Source: Cetobacterium sp. NK01 (GTDB lineage Bacteria; Fusobacteriota; Fusobacteriia; Fusobacteriales; Fusobacteriaceae). From it: DNA of 64,000 nucleotides. Within the stretch, counting starts at the first letter, position 1. Each line of letters opens with the position of its first letter. Both the position numbers and the translations under genes were made by a program. The stretch lies in contig NZ_JANIBO010000002.1 of the NCBI RefSeq assembly GCF_024506395.1, positions 186,001 to 250,000 on the forward strand. Direction: 5' to 3'. A model generated the notes under the pieces. The model searched no databases. It was not told the DNA's origin and saw only the letters and a program-made list of their open reading frames with translations. Shown here piece by piece: positions 36,234 to 45,181 of the stretch.

Positions 36234-37214
36234 TTATAACAATGGAATATTTTTAGCTTTACATTCCTCTATCACTTCTTGTGGCCATAAAGAGGCCTGA
36301 ACTTCTCCTATATGTAATTTATCTAAGAAGAATAGGCATAATCTTGATTGACCAATTCCCCCACCTATTGTATATGGTAACTCTCCTGCTAAAAGTTTTT
36401 TATGAAACTCTAACTCTTTTCTTCCTTCTGCTCCTGCTATCTCCAATTGCTTGGCTAAAGATTCTTCTGATACACGAATTCCCATTGATGATAACTCTAA
36501 ACCTATTTTTAACGGTTCATAATATACGATTATATCTCCGTTTAAATCCCAATCATCATAATCAGGTGCTCTTCCATCATGTTTCTCTCCTGACTCTAAA
36601 ACCTTTCCTATTTCACTTATAAATATTGCTCCATGTCTTTTTGCATGTTCATGCTCTCTTTCTTTTGGAGTTAATTCTGGATATAGCTTTTCTAATTCTT
36701 GTGAAGTTATAAAAGTTATTTCTTCTGGTAATTTTTTTGAAAGTTGAGGATAGATATCTCTAATATAACTTTCTGTATCTTTTAATGAACTATATATTTT
36801 TTTTACAGTTTCTTGTAAAGTTTCAGTTGTTCTATCGTCCTTTTCTAAAACTTTTTCCCAGTCCCATTGATCTACATAATATGAGTGAATCGGACTTAAA
36901 TCTTCATCTCTCCTAATTGCGTTCATATCTGTATAGAGACCTTTTCCAGAGTTAAAACCATATTTATGAAGAGCCATTCTTTTCCATTTTGCTAAAGAGT
37001 GAACTATCACTGCATCTTGTTTACACTTTGTATCAAAAGCTACAGCTCTTTCAATACCATTTAAATCATCATTTAAACCACTTTCAGGTGTCACGAATAA
37101 AGGTGCTGAAACTCTTGTTAAATCAAGCTTTTTAGCTAAATCTCTTTCAAAGAAATCCTTTACTTCTTTAATTGCAATCTCTGTTTCCATGATATCTAAC
37201 TTTGTCTTATACAT
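36234..37214 (-). CDS. asnA: aspartate-ammonia ligase (asparagine synthetase A)
   Basis: 326 residues from the ATG after GGAGGTAGTATT, close to the usual 330; an upstream in-frame ATG would start inside the attenuator terminator. Class II aminoacyl-tRNA-synthetase-like fold: [28 protein letters not shown], and the C-terminal [14 protein letters not shown] motif. Makes asparagine from aspartate, ammonia and ATP. Preceded by an asparagine-rich leader peptide and an intrinsic terminator, so expression is probably attenuated by asparagine supply. Confidence 0.96.
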   Translation of the reverse strand: MYKTKLDIMETEIAIKEVKDFFERDLAKKLDLTRVSAPLFVTPESGLNDDLNGIERAVAFDTKCKQDAVIVHSLAKWKRMALHKYGFNSGKGLYTDMNAIRRDEDLSPIHSYYVDQWDWEKVLEKDDRTTETLQETVKKIYSSLKDTESYIRDIYPQLSKKLPEEITFITSQELEKLYPELTPKEREHEHAKRHGAIFISEIGKVLESGEKHDGRAPDYDDWDLNGDIIVYYEPLKIGLELSSMGIRVSEESLAKQLEIAGAEGRKELEFHKKLLAGELPYTIGGGIGQSRLCLFFLDKLHIGEVQASLWPQEVIEECKAKNIPLL

Positions 37215-37239
37215 AATACTACCTCCAATTTTTTTATAA

Positions 37240-37286
37240 AAATAAAAAACTCTTAACATCTCCATTAGCGGAAATAGTTAAGAGTT
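37240..37286 (-). terminator. intrinsic terminator (attenuator) in the asnA leader
   Basis: On the minus strand a 10-bp stem AACTCTTAAC/GTTAAGAGTT, a bulged T, a further 6-bp stem ATTTCC/GGAGAT, a 6-base loop, and TTTTTTATTTTT. It lies between the leader peptide and the asnA ribosome site. The sequence AATGTTAA just upstream (around 37295) can pair with TTAACTATT of the 5' arm, a possible but weak antiterminator. Confidence 0.85.
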
Positions 37287-37359
37287 CTAATTTAACATTA
37301 TATAATACATCTACTTAAAGATGCACATAAATAAATTTACTTAAATCAAATAAATCTAC

Positions 37360-37491
37360 CTAAATTAAATTTAAATTCTTTTTTATTTCAAGATAACGGA
37401 AATTATTCATCACAAATTTCAATAAATTATTATTGTTATTATTGTTATTATTATTACAATTATAATTATTATTATTGAAATTTATAGACAT
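37360..37491 (-). CDS. asnA leader peptide, 43 aa, asparagine-rich
   Basis: Small gene in the region that would otherwise look empty. ATG preceded by GAGGAGGAAGTT; 43 codons; TAG stop. The peptide begins MSINFNNNNYNC, then ten consecutive Asn (codons 13-22, AAT or AAC), then LLKFVMNNFRYLEIKKNLNLI. Twenty of 43 residues are Asn. It sits between a consensus promoter and an intrinsic terminator upstream of asnA, as leader peptides of trp or his operons do. Ribosome stalling on Asn codons when charged tRNA-Asn is scarce would be the sensor. The mechanism is inferred; the reading frame, ribosome site and terminator are seen. Confidence 0.8.
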   Translation of the reverse strand: MSINFNNNNYNCNNNNNNNNNNLLKFVMNNFRYLEIKKNLNLI

Positions 37492-37534
37492 AACTTCCTC
37501 CTCTTTTTAAAAATTTATTTTTATTATTGGACTA

Positions 37535-37563
37535 ATAATAAAACTTTTTTGTAAAAATGTCAA
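37535..37563 (-). promoter_or_regulatory. promoter of the asnA leader and asnA
   Basis: On the minus strand TTGACA, 17-base spacer, TATTAT: nearly perfect sigma-70 consensus. Start of transcription near 37528, giving a ~310-base leader before asnA. Confidence 0.88.
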
Positions 37564-37570
37564 GTTTTTT

Positions 37571-38287
37571 TTATAAAATTTCTACATCTGCTGAAACTTT
37601 ATAAATAACGTCTTTTCTTTCTACAAATATTTCAGTTTTATTTTTTAAATTTTCTTCTGTTTTTATTTTTAACAATAACTCTCTCGATGGGTTTATAGCT
37701 CTAGGATGTCCTACAAGATTAAGCATACTATAGTCTCCATTCGTGTCTCCATATGCATAGCTTTCTGCTAAATCAATATCATATTTTTCACAAAAATTGT
37801 TTATTGCTATCATTTTATTTTTCGAATCCCACATTGGTGAAATATCCCCTGAAAGCTTTCCATCTTCAAAATGATATATTGATCCACAGTAGTCATCTGC
37901 TCCCCATTTTTTAGCCATTCTTGAAACTAAAAAATCTGGACTTCCAGAGATAAAAATTACTTTATGTCCTTGTTCTTTATGCCATTTTATCATATCTCTT
38001 GTAAATTTATATACTCTATTTCCTTTCAACTCTAATACTTGATCAGAAATAAAATCATTATACTGAAGTGATAGTCCCTTTATTGCATCTACATATGTTG
38101 TTGTTATCTCTTCTAAATATTTATCATAATCCCCAACTCTTTCATCCCATTTCTTAAAAGCATCTTTTACTTTTAACTCGTACTCTCTTATATCAAGTAA
38201 TTCATACTTTATTAGTTTTTTAAAATGTTCTGTTAATAATGAATTTCTATAAATTGTTCCATCAATATCAAAAAATGCTGCTTTCAT
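37571..38287 (-). CDS. HAD-superfamily phosphatase (subfamily IB, SerB-like)
   Basis: 238 residues. Motif I FFDIDGTIYRNS with D7 and D9, motif II VIFISGSPDF, and motif IV YGDTNGDYSML. The helical cap between motifs I and II matches the HAD-IB phosphoserine-phosphatase-like group. Substrate unknown. Twenty-five bases after the nucleoside phosphorylase gene, probably co-transcribed. Confidence 0.88.
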   Translation of the reverse strand: MKAAFFDIDGTIYRNSLLTEHFKKLIKYELLDIREYELKVKDAFKKWDERVGDYDKYLEEITTTYVDAIKGLSLQYNDFISDQVLELKGNRVYKFTRDMIKWHKEQGHKVIFISGSPDFLVSRMAKKWGADDYCGSIYHFEDGKLSGDISPMWDSKNKMIAINNFCEKYDIDLAESYAYGDTNGDYSMLNLVGHPRAINPSRELLLKIKTEENLKNKTEIFVERKDVIYKVSADVEIL

Positions 38288-38312
38288 AATTATACCTCCT
38301 GCGAGTCTGCTA

Positions 38313-39125
38313 TTATAATTCTTTTACTGTTTCAGCAATCCATTTACAAAATCTTTCTCCTGTTTGGTTTGCTATTTCTACAACCTCTTCATGTGAATGT
38401 GGTTTAGTAGCTATTCCAGTAGCCATATTAGTTATACAAGATATTCCCAATATTTTAATTCCTAAATAATTAGCTACTATTGATTCTGGAACTGTAGACA
38501 TTCCAACTGCTGATGCTCCCATTGTCATCATCATTTTCACTTCTGCAGCTGTTTCATATGTTGGACCTGAAGACCCTAAATATACTCCCTCTTCAAATTC
38601 AATATTCAATCTGTTAGCTACATCTTTAGCTTTTACAATTAAATCTTTATTGTATGTTTCTGACATATCTGGGAATCTTGGTCCAAACCTTTCGTCATTT
38701 GATCCAATTAATGGATTTGTTCCAAAAAAGTTTATATGATCATTAATTATCATTAATGTTCCTGGCTTAAAATCTCTATTTGCTCCACCTGCTGCATTAC
38801 TCACAATCATTGTCTCTATTCCAAATTTCTTAAATACATATTGAGGATAAGTAACCTCTTTCATATTATACCCTTCATAGTAGTGAAATCTTCCTTTCAT
38901 TACTAAAACTTCAACATTATTTATTGTACCAAAAACTAATTCTCCTGCATGTCCTGCTACTGTTGAAACTGGAAAGTTTGGAATATCTTTATATGGTATT
39001 ATAACCTTATTCTCAACATATTCTACTAATCCACCTAACCCAGATCCTAAAATTATTGCTATTTTAGGTCTATTTATAACCTTAGAATTTAAAAACTCTA
39101 CCGTTTCCATTACTTTATTATACAT
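38313..39125 (-). CDS. punA: purine nucleoside phosphorylase (trimeric, PNP-I)
   Basis: 270 residues. IILGSGLGGLVEYVE phosphate loop, GRFHYYEGY, VSNAAGGANRDFKPGTLM, GTYETAAEVKMM-type PTYETAAEVKMM and the ITNMATG site. Phosphorolysis of guanosine and inosine. GGGGAG precedes the ATG. Follows the fabK terminator. Confidence 0.95.
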   Translation of the reverse strand: MYNKVMETVEFLNSKVINRPKIAIILGSGLGGLVEYVENKVIIPYKDIPNFPVSTVAGHAGELVFGTINNVEVLVMKGRFHYYEGYNMKEVTYPQYVFKKFGIETMIVSNAAGGANRDFKPGTLMIINDHINFFGTNPLIGSNDERFGPRFPDMSETYNKDLIVKAKDVANRLNIEFEEGVYLGSSGPTYETAAEVKMMMTMGASAVGMSTVPESIVANYLGIKILGISCITNMATGIATKPHSHEEVVEIANQTGERFCKWIAETVKEL

Positions 39126-39149
39126 ATATTTTCTCCCCTTTATTTTAGA

Positions 39150-39175
39150 TAAAAAGGGTAGATCCCTCCACCCTT
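39150..39175 (-). terminator. terminator of the nucleoside-permease/PHP/fabK unit
   Basis: On the minus strand AAGGGT...ACCCTT stem followed by TTTTTATC. Confidence 0.65.
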
Positions 39176-39189
39176 GTATTGCTTCACTA

Positions 39190-40146
39190 TTAGAAAGTTA
39201 TTTTTGAAATTGTTTCATCTAATCTTACTTTTTCCTCTTTTAACTCTCTCATTAGCTTATCTACAATCTCTTGGCAACTTAAAGCTTCTTTTACTAACCC
39301 TGCAACTTGTCCAGACATAACACTTCCATTTTCTACATCTCCATCTACAACCGCTAATCTAAGCTTCCCTTTTCCTAAATCCTCAATTTCCTGTTTTGGA
39401 GCTCCTTTTACTTCTAATTCTAAAATTGCTTTAGCAAATTTATTATTCAATACCCTAACAGGGTGTCCTGTATAATTTCCAGTCGTAACTGTTGATCTAT
39501 CTTTAGCTTTTAATACTAAATTTTTATAATTTTCGTGAACATCACATTCATGAGCTACGATAAAGATAGTTCCCACTTGAACTGCTTCTCCACCTAAAGC
39601 TAATGCTGCTAAAAATTGTTCTCCACTAGCAATTCCTCCAGCAACTACAACTGGTATAGAAACTTCTCTTGCAACTTGTGTAGCTAAAGACATTGTTGTT
39701 ATTTCCCCTATATGTCCACCTGCTTCTAATCCTTCTGCTACAACTGCGTCTGCTCCTATTTTTTCCATTCTTTTTGCTAATGCCACAGATGCTACAACTG
39801 GTATTACCTTTATTCCTGCTGCTTTTAATTTTTCCATATATACTCCAGGATTTCCAGCACCTGTTGTTACTACTTTAACTCCCTCTTCTATGCAAACATC
39901 TATTTGTTCAGCAACACTTTCCATCATTAACATTAAATTAACACCAAAAGGATTATCCGTTATAGACTTTGCCTTCTTAATTTCTTGTCTTAATATCTCT
40001 GGAGGCATTCCTCCACCTGCTATTATCCCTAATCCACCTGCTTTAGACACATGTCCTGCTAAGTTTCCATTTGATATCCACGCCATCGCTCCTTGGATAA
40101 TCGGATATTTAATTCCTAATAATTCACATATTCTATTTTTTTGCAT
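39190..40146 (-). CDS. fabK: enoyl-ACP reductase II, FabK type
   Basis: 318 residues from the ATG preceded by GGGAGGAAAGAAG; a start five codons earlier would consume the ribosome site. FMN-binding TIM barrel of the nitronate monooxygenase superfamily: [26 protein letters not shown], the [12 protein letters not shown] motif with the catalytic His, [11 protein letters not shown] and GEAVQVGT. FabK rather than nitronate monooxygenase is favoured by length and the EAGGHIG motif. No other fatty-acid genes adjoin. Confidence 0.85.
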   Translation of the reverse strand: MQKNRICELLGIKYPIIQGAMAWISNGNLAGHVSKAGGLGIIAGGGMPPEILRQEIKKAKSITDNPFGVNLMLMMESVAEQIDVCIEEGVKVVTTGAGNPGVYMEKLKAAGIKVIPVVASVALAKRMEKIGADAVVAEGLEAGGHIGEITTMSLATQVAREVSIPVVVAGGIASGEQFLAALALGGEAVQVGTIFIVAHECDVHENYKNLVLKAKDRSTVTTGNYTGHPVRVLNNKFAKAILELEVKGAPKQEIEDLGKGKLRLAVVDGDVENGSVMSGQVAGLVKEALSCQEIVDKLMRELKEEKVRLDETISKITF

Positions 40147-40163
40147 CTTCTTTCCTCCCAAAA

Positions 40164-40913
40164 TTAAGAATTAACATCTATTGACCTTAACTCTTGTCTC
40201 AGCTTTAAAAATTTCTCAAAAGTTTCTTTTGAACTATTTATTATTAAATCCTCTGGATAATTTACTTCTTCTAATAGTTCAATAGCTCTTTGAAACTCTC
40301 CTATATGACCAGAATAATGAGCATCTGTTCCTAAAGATATGTAACATCTCTCTTTTTTTGCTAGTTCCAGCATTTTTTTACAGTTTTTCTTTGAACCAAC
40401 TCTTGTGATTGTTCCTAAGGAAGTATTATTAACTTCTAAAGCTACATTATTTTCTTTAGCTACTTTTACTATTCTCTCATAGTCTACTGGAAAAATTGGA
40501 TTTCCCAGATGAACTATTATATCAGCTTTTTGCTTTTTTATCAAATTCAATATAGCTGTTGTGTTTTTCTCAATATTACTTATATCTCCATACTCATCTA
40601 CAGTATGGAAACCAGCTAAAACTAACTCCATTTTTTCATAAATTTTTTGATTTATATCTAACGTCCCATTTTCATCTAGTATATTAGCTTCCACACTTTT
40701 TATTACCCTTACACCTTCTATTATATCAGGAAGAATAGCTATATTTACAAGATGCCACCAATGTGGAGTATCTTGCAAAGCCGGTCCATGGTTAGTTATC
40801 GCTATTATATCCATATTTTTTTTTGCTGCTGCTTTTATATTTTCTTCTAATGTACTAAATGCATGAGGATTTACATTTGTATGTATATGTAAATCAATTT
40901 TATATTCTTTCAT
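40164..40913 (-). CDS. PHP-domain phosphoesterase (YcdX-like)
   Basis: 249 residues. PHP metal motifs: [34 protein letters not shown] and [11 protein letters not shown], so a trinuclear-metal phosphoesterase is expected. Related to the YcdX family; substrate not certain. Seventeen bases before fabK, 20 bases after the membrane protein gene. Confidence 0.88.
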   Translation of the reverse strand: MKEYKIDLHIHTNVNPHAFSTLEENIKAAAKKNMDIIAITNHGPALQDTPHWWHLVNIAILPDIIEGVRVIKSVEANILDENGTLDINQKIYEKMELVLAGFHTVDEYGDISNIEKNTTAILNLIKKQKADIIVHLGNPIFPVDYERIVKVAKENNVALEVNNTSLGTITRVGSKKNCKKMLELAKKERCYISLGTDAHYSGHIGEFQRAIELLEEVNYPEDLIINSSKETFEKFLKLRQELRSIDVNS

Positions 40914-40933
40914 TTTATATGTCCTCCATAAAT

Positions 40934-42094
40934 TTATACAAATATCGTATATAAAATATTTGCAACTACTCCTGCGACAATTCCTCCAATTGTATGACTA
41001 AAAATAGCCTTACCCGTTAATTTTCTATACCCTAGACTATCCATCATAGCAACATGAGTACTTAAATATCCACTCCATGTCATTCCCATGGCTGTAAAAA
41101 CAGCAATCTCTCTTGACGTTATAGCTTTATCAATAATAAACTGAGGAACTAATCCTAAGGCAGCTCCTACAGCTCCTAATGATGTTATTGGAAACGCTAA
41201 TGCTTTAGCACTTGTAAAACCAAATAAAGGCTTTAAAATAAATTGTAACTTTTCTCCTATATATGGTAGTAAAGCTATACCTTGATAAGCTTCTCCCGTA
41301 TATCCTTGAGCTCCCGGTCCATTAGTTAATAATAGCACTGTGGTACAAATTATTAAAACTCCAGGTATTATCTCCATACCCATTTGTACTCCATTTTTTC
41401 CACCTTCTAAAAGTGCCTCTAGTAATCTTTCAAGTATATTTCCATCTCTAATATCTCTGTATTCAAAAAAATCAGAAACTGTAGATCCATCTTCTAAATC
41501 TTCTTTTGTTTCATGAAAAACTTTTTTAGTAAAATTAATCATCAGATTTACACTTACAATACTTCCTACAAAAGCTCCTAAATTTCCTAAAATAACTGGA
41601 AATACTAAGTTTTCATTCATACTTCCACTTTGTGCGATCATAAATGTAGAAACTATAAATCCCATTCCAAAAGATGTTCCTAAATTTGTTAAAGCTGGTA
41701 ATTGGTATTTTTTAAAATATTTAGTAAAACCTTTATCTGCAGATAAGCTCAATATTGCTGGATTATCAGAAATATATGTTGTTAAAATTCCCAATGCAGC
41801 AGCTCCAGGTAACCTATATAATGGTTTCATCAATGGTGATAATAATTTATTTAATATAGCAATTACTCCAAACTCTGATAAAATGCCTGCAAATGCTCCT
41901 GCTATAACCGATACTCCCATTATGAAAAACACTGTATTTAACAATAAATCATGTGCAGTTTTTATTATGGTGTTAATCATATTAATTCCACCCATTTTAC
42001 TAGATGCTAAATAGATTAATGTAGAAAGTATTGCAATACACACAACGCCCTCTAAACCCATAGCTTTTTTTCTTCTTGATTTTTTTGCATCCAT
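40934..42094 (-). CDS. nucleoside-recognition (Gate) domain membrane protein
   Basis: 386 residues with about nine membrane segments. Gate-domain pattern: VSVIAGAFAGILSEFGVIAILNKLLSPLMKPLYRLPGAAALG and a second copy around PYIGEKLQFILKPLFGFTSAKALAFPITSLGAVGA. A cytoplasmic basic start (DAKKSRRKKAM). Family members are thought to move nucleosides or related solutes. Purine nucleoside phosphorylase downstream fits, but is separated by a terminator. Confidence 0.75.
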   Translation of the reverse strand: MDAKKSRRKKAMGLEGVVCIAILSTLIYLASSKMGGINMINTIIKTAHDLLLNTVFFIMGVSVIAGAFAGILSEFGVIAILNKLLSPLMKPLYRLPGAAALGILTTYISDNPAILSLSADKGFTKYFKKYQLPALTNLGTSFGMGFIVSTFMIAQSGSMNENLVFPVILGNLGAFVGSIVSVNLMINFTKKVFHETKEDLEDGSTVSDFFEYRDIRDGNILERLLEALLEGGKNGVQMGMEIIPGVLIICTTVLLLTNGPGAQGYTGEAYQGIALLPYIGEKLQFILKPLFGFTSAKALAFPITSLGAVGAALGLVPQFIIDKAITSREIAVFTAMGMTWSGYLSTHVAMMDSLGYRKLTGKAIFSHTIGGIVAGVVANILYTIFV

Positions 42095-42147
42095 ATTTTT
42101 TTCTCCTCTTTATCTCTTTACTACCCTATAGAATATCCTAATTTTTA

Positions 42148-42969
42148 TTATTTTTCAATTTTTTTTATAGGAATATATATATCTACTATACCTCCAAAGC
42201 CAGTTTCAAGAGGAACAACTACTTCATTTCCAATCTCTATCGAATCACCAACTATTTCATATTGATTATCTTTTATAAATTTATATAAATTTTCATAGGT
42301 CAATTTAATCATATCAAAAGTTGCTTTATGTCTTAACATTACACAATTTTGACTTTTCAAAATCTCTTCACCTACTATTGAATATCCATCAGAAATATGT
42401 ATGCCAATCTTATCTAAAAGAAGTTTTGATCCTTCATATAAATTATCTTTTTTAACTGTTGATATATATATTATTTCTTTTATCCCATTTTTATTGCCTA
42501 ACCTTTGTAATTTATCATAAGTTTCTGCAATCTCTTTTTCATCCAGTGGATTTTTTATTTTTATAAAATAAACTTTTTTTTCTTTTTGTAAAACAACTTT
42601 AACTTTTTCTTCTAAGTTAATCTGCATATCTTTTAAACATTCTATTTTTTCATTTATAGTATTTTTACTTTTTACTAATTCATTTATTTTTCTATCAATA
42701 TCATGAATTTTTTCTTCTAAAAATTTTATATTTTCTAAAGGTTTTTTCACTTTTATATATTTTTTTATTTCATCTAAAGAAAATCCTGCTTCTTTTAAAG
42801 TTAAAATAAAAAACAAATCCCAAATTTGAGAATTTGAATAATATCTATAGCTATTTTCTTCATCTATATATTCTGGAATTAATATCCCTTTTTTATGATA
42901 AAAAATAAGTGTTTGTTTAGAAATATTTACAATCTTAGCTAATTCAGAAATTTTATATCTATTTTTCAT
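42148..42969 (-). CDS. MerR-family drug-sensing regulator
   Basis: 273 residues. N-terminal MerR winged helix: YKISELAKIVNISKQTLIFYHKKGILIP, then a dimerising coiled coil (about 75-120). The C-terminal ~150 residues look like a GyrI/BmrR-type effector pocket. Divergent from a MATE exporter with a perfect dyad in a 20-base spacer, the usual MerR activation set-up. It probably senses a toxic cation or drug. Confidence 0.9.
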   Translation of the reverse strand: MKNRYKISELAKIVNISKQTLIFYHKKGILIPEYIDEENSYRYYSNSQIWDLFFILTLKEAGFSLDEIKKYIKVKKPLENIKFLEEKIHDIDRKINELVKSKNTINEKIECLKDMQINLEEKVKVVLQKEKKVYFIKIKNPLDEKEIAETYDKLQRLGNKNGIKEIIYISTVKKDNLYEGSKLLLDKIGIHISDGYSIVGEEILKSQNCVMLRHKATFDMIKLTYENLYKFIKDNQYEIVGDSIEIGNEVVVPLETGFGGIVDIYIPIKKIEK

Positions 42970-42978
42970 ATTTTCTCC

Positions 42979-43010
42979 TTGACATTATACTTAAGTATAT
43001 AGTTTATAAT
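42979..43010 (+). promoter_or_regulatory. MATE promoter with MerR-type operator
   Basis: TTGACA, 20-base spacer, TATAAT. The spacer holds the perfect 14-base palindrome TATACTTAAGTATA (42986-42999). An over-long spacer with an internal dyad is the hallmark of promoters activated by MerR proteins through DNA distortion. Confidence 0.85.
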
Positions 43011-43055
43011 ATCACATATAGATATTTATTAATATTATTTTATAGAGGAGAAAAA

Positions 43056-44372
43056 ATGGTACAAAATATTACTCTTGAAAATGGATGTGTAAAAAAATTA
43101 TTTTTTAAATTTGCAATACCTAGTATTTTAGGAATGCTCATTGTTTCTTTACAAATTATGGTCGATGGACTATTTTTGAGTAAAGGTGTTGGATCAAATG
43201 GATTAGCAGCAGTTAATCTTTCTATGCCACTTATTAACCTTTTACTTAGTATTGCTCTTATGATTTGTATTGGAGGAGGTGTTCTTGTGGGAATAGCTTC
43301 TGGAAATAAAGATTATGATAGGGCTAAAGGTTTAACTAGCTTAACTTTGATTTTACTACTATCAGTATTATTAATTATCTCAATCGGCTTATTACTAAAT
43401 TTTGAGACCGTTATAAAACTTTTAGGGACTGATTCAGAAACATATTTCCTAGTAAAAGGATATCTTGCAATCCTTATTCCTGGTTCTATTTTTTTTAGCA
43501 TGCCTATTTTTACAGAGACTTTCGTTAGAATCGCAGGAAAACCAAATCAAGTTTTTATAAGTGGATCAATTTGTTTTATAGTGAATGTTTTTTTAGATTA
43601 TATTTTTGTTATAACACTAGGAATGGGTATGGAAGGTGCCGCAATAGCTTCATGTTTTGCTAATATGTTTGGTGCTTTATCTCTATTTTATCATATTGAA
43701 TTTGGAAAAATAATTGGAACTTTTAAAGATATTAAAGAAATTTTTTATAATGGAAGTTCAGAGATGCTAACAGTTATTTCAAGTGCTATTACTACTTATA
43801 TTTTTAATATTATAATAATGAAAAATATAGGTGTTCTTGGAGTTTCTGCTTTAACAATTGTTTTTTATATCAATTCAATTGTTAATATATCTTTATATGG
43901 CTTATCTCAAGCTTTACAACCTATTATTTCTTATAATTTAGGTGCTAATAGAATTGATAAAATCAAAGATGTTTTGAAAATTGCTTTAAAATCTGGTGCT
44001 TCTATTGGTTTAATTACATTCATTGTTATGCATATTTTTGGTGATAAAATCGTTCATCTTTTTTCCAATGGAAATAAAGAGTTAGCCAATTTAACAAATA
44101 AAGCTGTGTTCTTCTTCACATTTGCGTATTTACTATCATTTATTAATATAATTTCTAGTAGCTTTCATACTTCTATCGAAAAACCCTTTGAATCTGCATT
44201 TATTTCCTGTGGTCGTTCTATAATATTTGTTTTGATTCCATTATTTACTTTACCCTTTTTTGTTGGTGAAATTGGCATTTGGTTAGCTATTCCTATTGCT
44301 GAACTTATTTGTCTTACTGTCAGCATACCTTTAATGAAAAAATCATTAAAAAGACTTCCTCTTAATATCTAA
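43056..44372 (+). CDS. MATE-family multidrug efflux protein
   Basis: 438 residues with twelve predicted membrane segments in two related halves (KLFFKFAIPSILGMLIVSLQIMVDGLFLSKGVG; second half NISLYGLSQALQPIISYNLGANR). MATE exporters expel cationic drugs in exchange for Na+ or H+. GAGGAG precedes the ATG. Regulated by the divergent MerR protein. Confidence 0.93.
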   Translation: MVQNITLENGCVKKLFFKFAIPSILGMLIVSLQIMVDGLFLSKGVGSNGLAAVNLSMPLINLLLSIALMICIGGGVLVGIASGNKDYDRAKGLTSLTLILLLSVLLIISIGLLLNFETVIKLLGTDSETYFLVKGYLAILIPGSIFFSMPIFTETFVRIAGKPNQVFISGSICFIVNVFLDYIFVITLGMGMEGAAIASCFANMFGALSLFYHIEFGKIIGTFKDIKEIFYNGSSEMLTVISSAITTYIFNIIIMKNIGVLGVSALTIVFYINSIVNISLYGLSQALQPIISYNLGANRIDKIKDVLKIALKSGASIGLITFIVMHIFGDKIVHLFSNGNKELANLTNKAVFFFTFAYLLSFINIISSSFHTSIEKPFESAFISCGRSIIFVLIPLFTLPFFVGEIGIWLAIPIAELICLTVSIPLMKKSLKRLPLNI

Positions 44373-44388
44373 GAGGAAGTCTTTATTT
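44352..44388. terminator. bidirectional terminator
   Basis: Perfect 13-bp stem AGACTTCCTCTTA/TAAGAGGAAGTCT with T run; it covers the 3' ends of both converging genes. Confidence 0.85.
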
Positions 44389-45079
44389 TTCCTGCTATAT
44401 AAAATGGAACTACATTACAAATATCTATTTTGGTGCAATATTCTAAGTCATCTTTATAACCAATTTTTTTTAAATAATCATAGTGTTTACTTCCCTCTAA
44501 TACCTTAGTTATTCCTGGAGAATATCTAGCTAATTTTTCTAAAGATAAAACAAAGTCATCCATTTCCACTTTTAATTTATCACTTATTTTTTGCGTGATT
44601 ATTCCAGCACATAAACTATCATCTAATGAAAATTTATCATCTGTTCCTGAGCATAAAATTATAATATCCTTCGTATCTAACAAAAGTTTATTTACAACAG
44701 CAGAAATATTCAAATAACAAGCTATATATAAATTATCTCCATCAATAGAATTTTCTATTGCTCTTGTTCCATTGCTAGTTGTCATGTAAATCTCTTTTCC
44801 TTCTACTTTTTCTTTTGTAAATTCTAGAGGAGAATTCCCAAAATCAAATCCTAAAATTTTCATTCCTTTTCTTTCTCCAGCCAAAAGTCCATTTTGACTT
44901 AACTTACATTTATCTCTAGCATCTTCAATTTCTTTAAAGGGATATATACATTTTGCACCATTTTCTAAAGCTGTTACCATAACAGTTGTGGCCCTTAAAA
45001 CATCTATTACAACAACATTTTTACCTTTAAAACTTCTTCCAAGAGCTTCTTTTGCTGATTTTAAAATTTCAATTTTCAT
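44369..45079 (-). CDS. comB: ComB-family 2-phosphosulfolactate phosphatase
   Basis: 236 residues with ComB hallmarks: VVIDVLRATTVMVTALENGA, LLAGERKG, GFDFGNSPLEF, MTTSNGTRAI and the LCSGTDDKFSLDDSLCAG motif. ComB removes phosphate from 2-phosphosulfolactate in coenzyme M synthesis. No ComA, ComC or other sulfonate gene is nearby, so the substrate here may differ. Stands alone. Confidence 0.88.
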   Translation of the reverse strand: MKIEILKSAKEALGRSFKGKNVVVIDVLRATTVMVTALENGAKCIYPFKEIEDARDKCKLSQNGLLAGERKGMKILGFDFGNSPLEFTKEKVEGKEIYMTTSNGTRAIENSIDGDNLYIACYLNISAVVNKLLLDTKDIIILCSGTDDKFSLDDSLCAGIITQKISDKLKVEMDDFVLSLEKLARYSPGITKVLEGSKHYDYLKKIGYKDDLEYCTKIDICNVVPFYIAGKIKTSS

Positions 45080-45181
45080 AATATCATCTCCTTTTTCGTT
45101 ATTTTATAATATTTTTTTTGAAATTTAAAGAATTATATGGTAATAATAACAATATAGATTTATAAAACAGGGGGAATTTTA

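Noticed and set aside
37421-37485. Simple-sequence repeat (AAT)n taken as a microsatellite without function
   Set aside because: It is in frame with a start codon and ribosome site and followed by an attenuator, so it is better explained as coding leader sequence.
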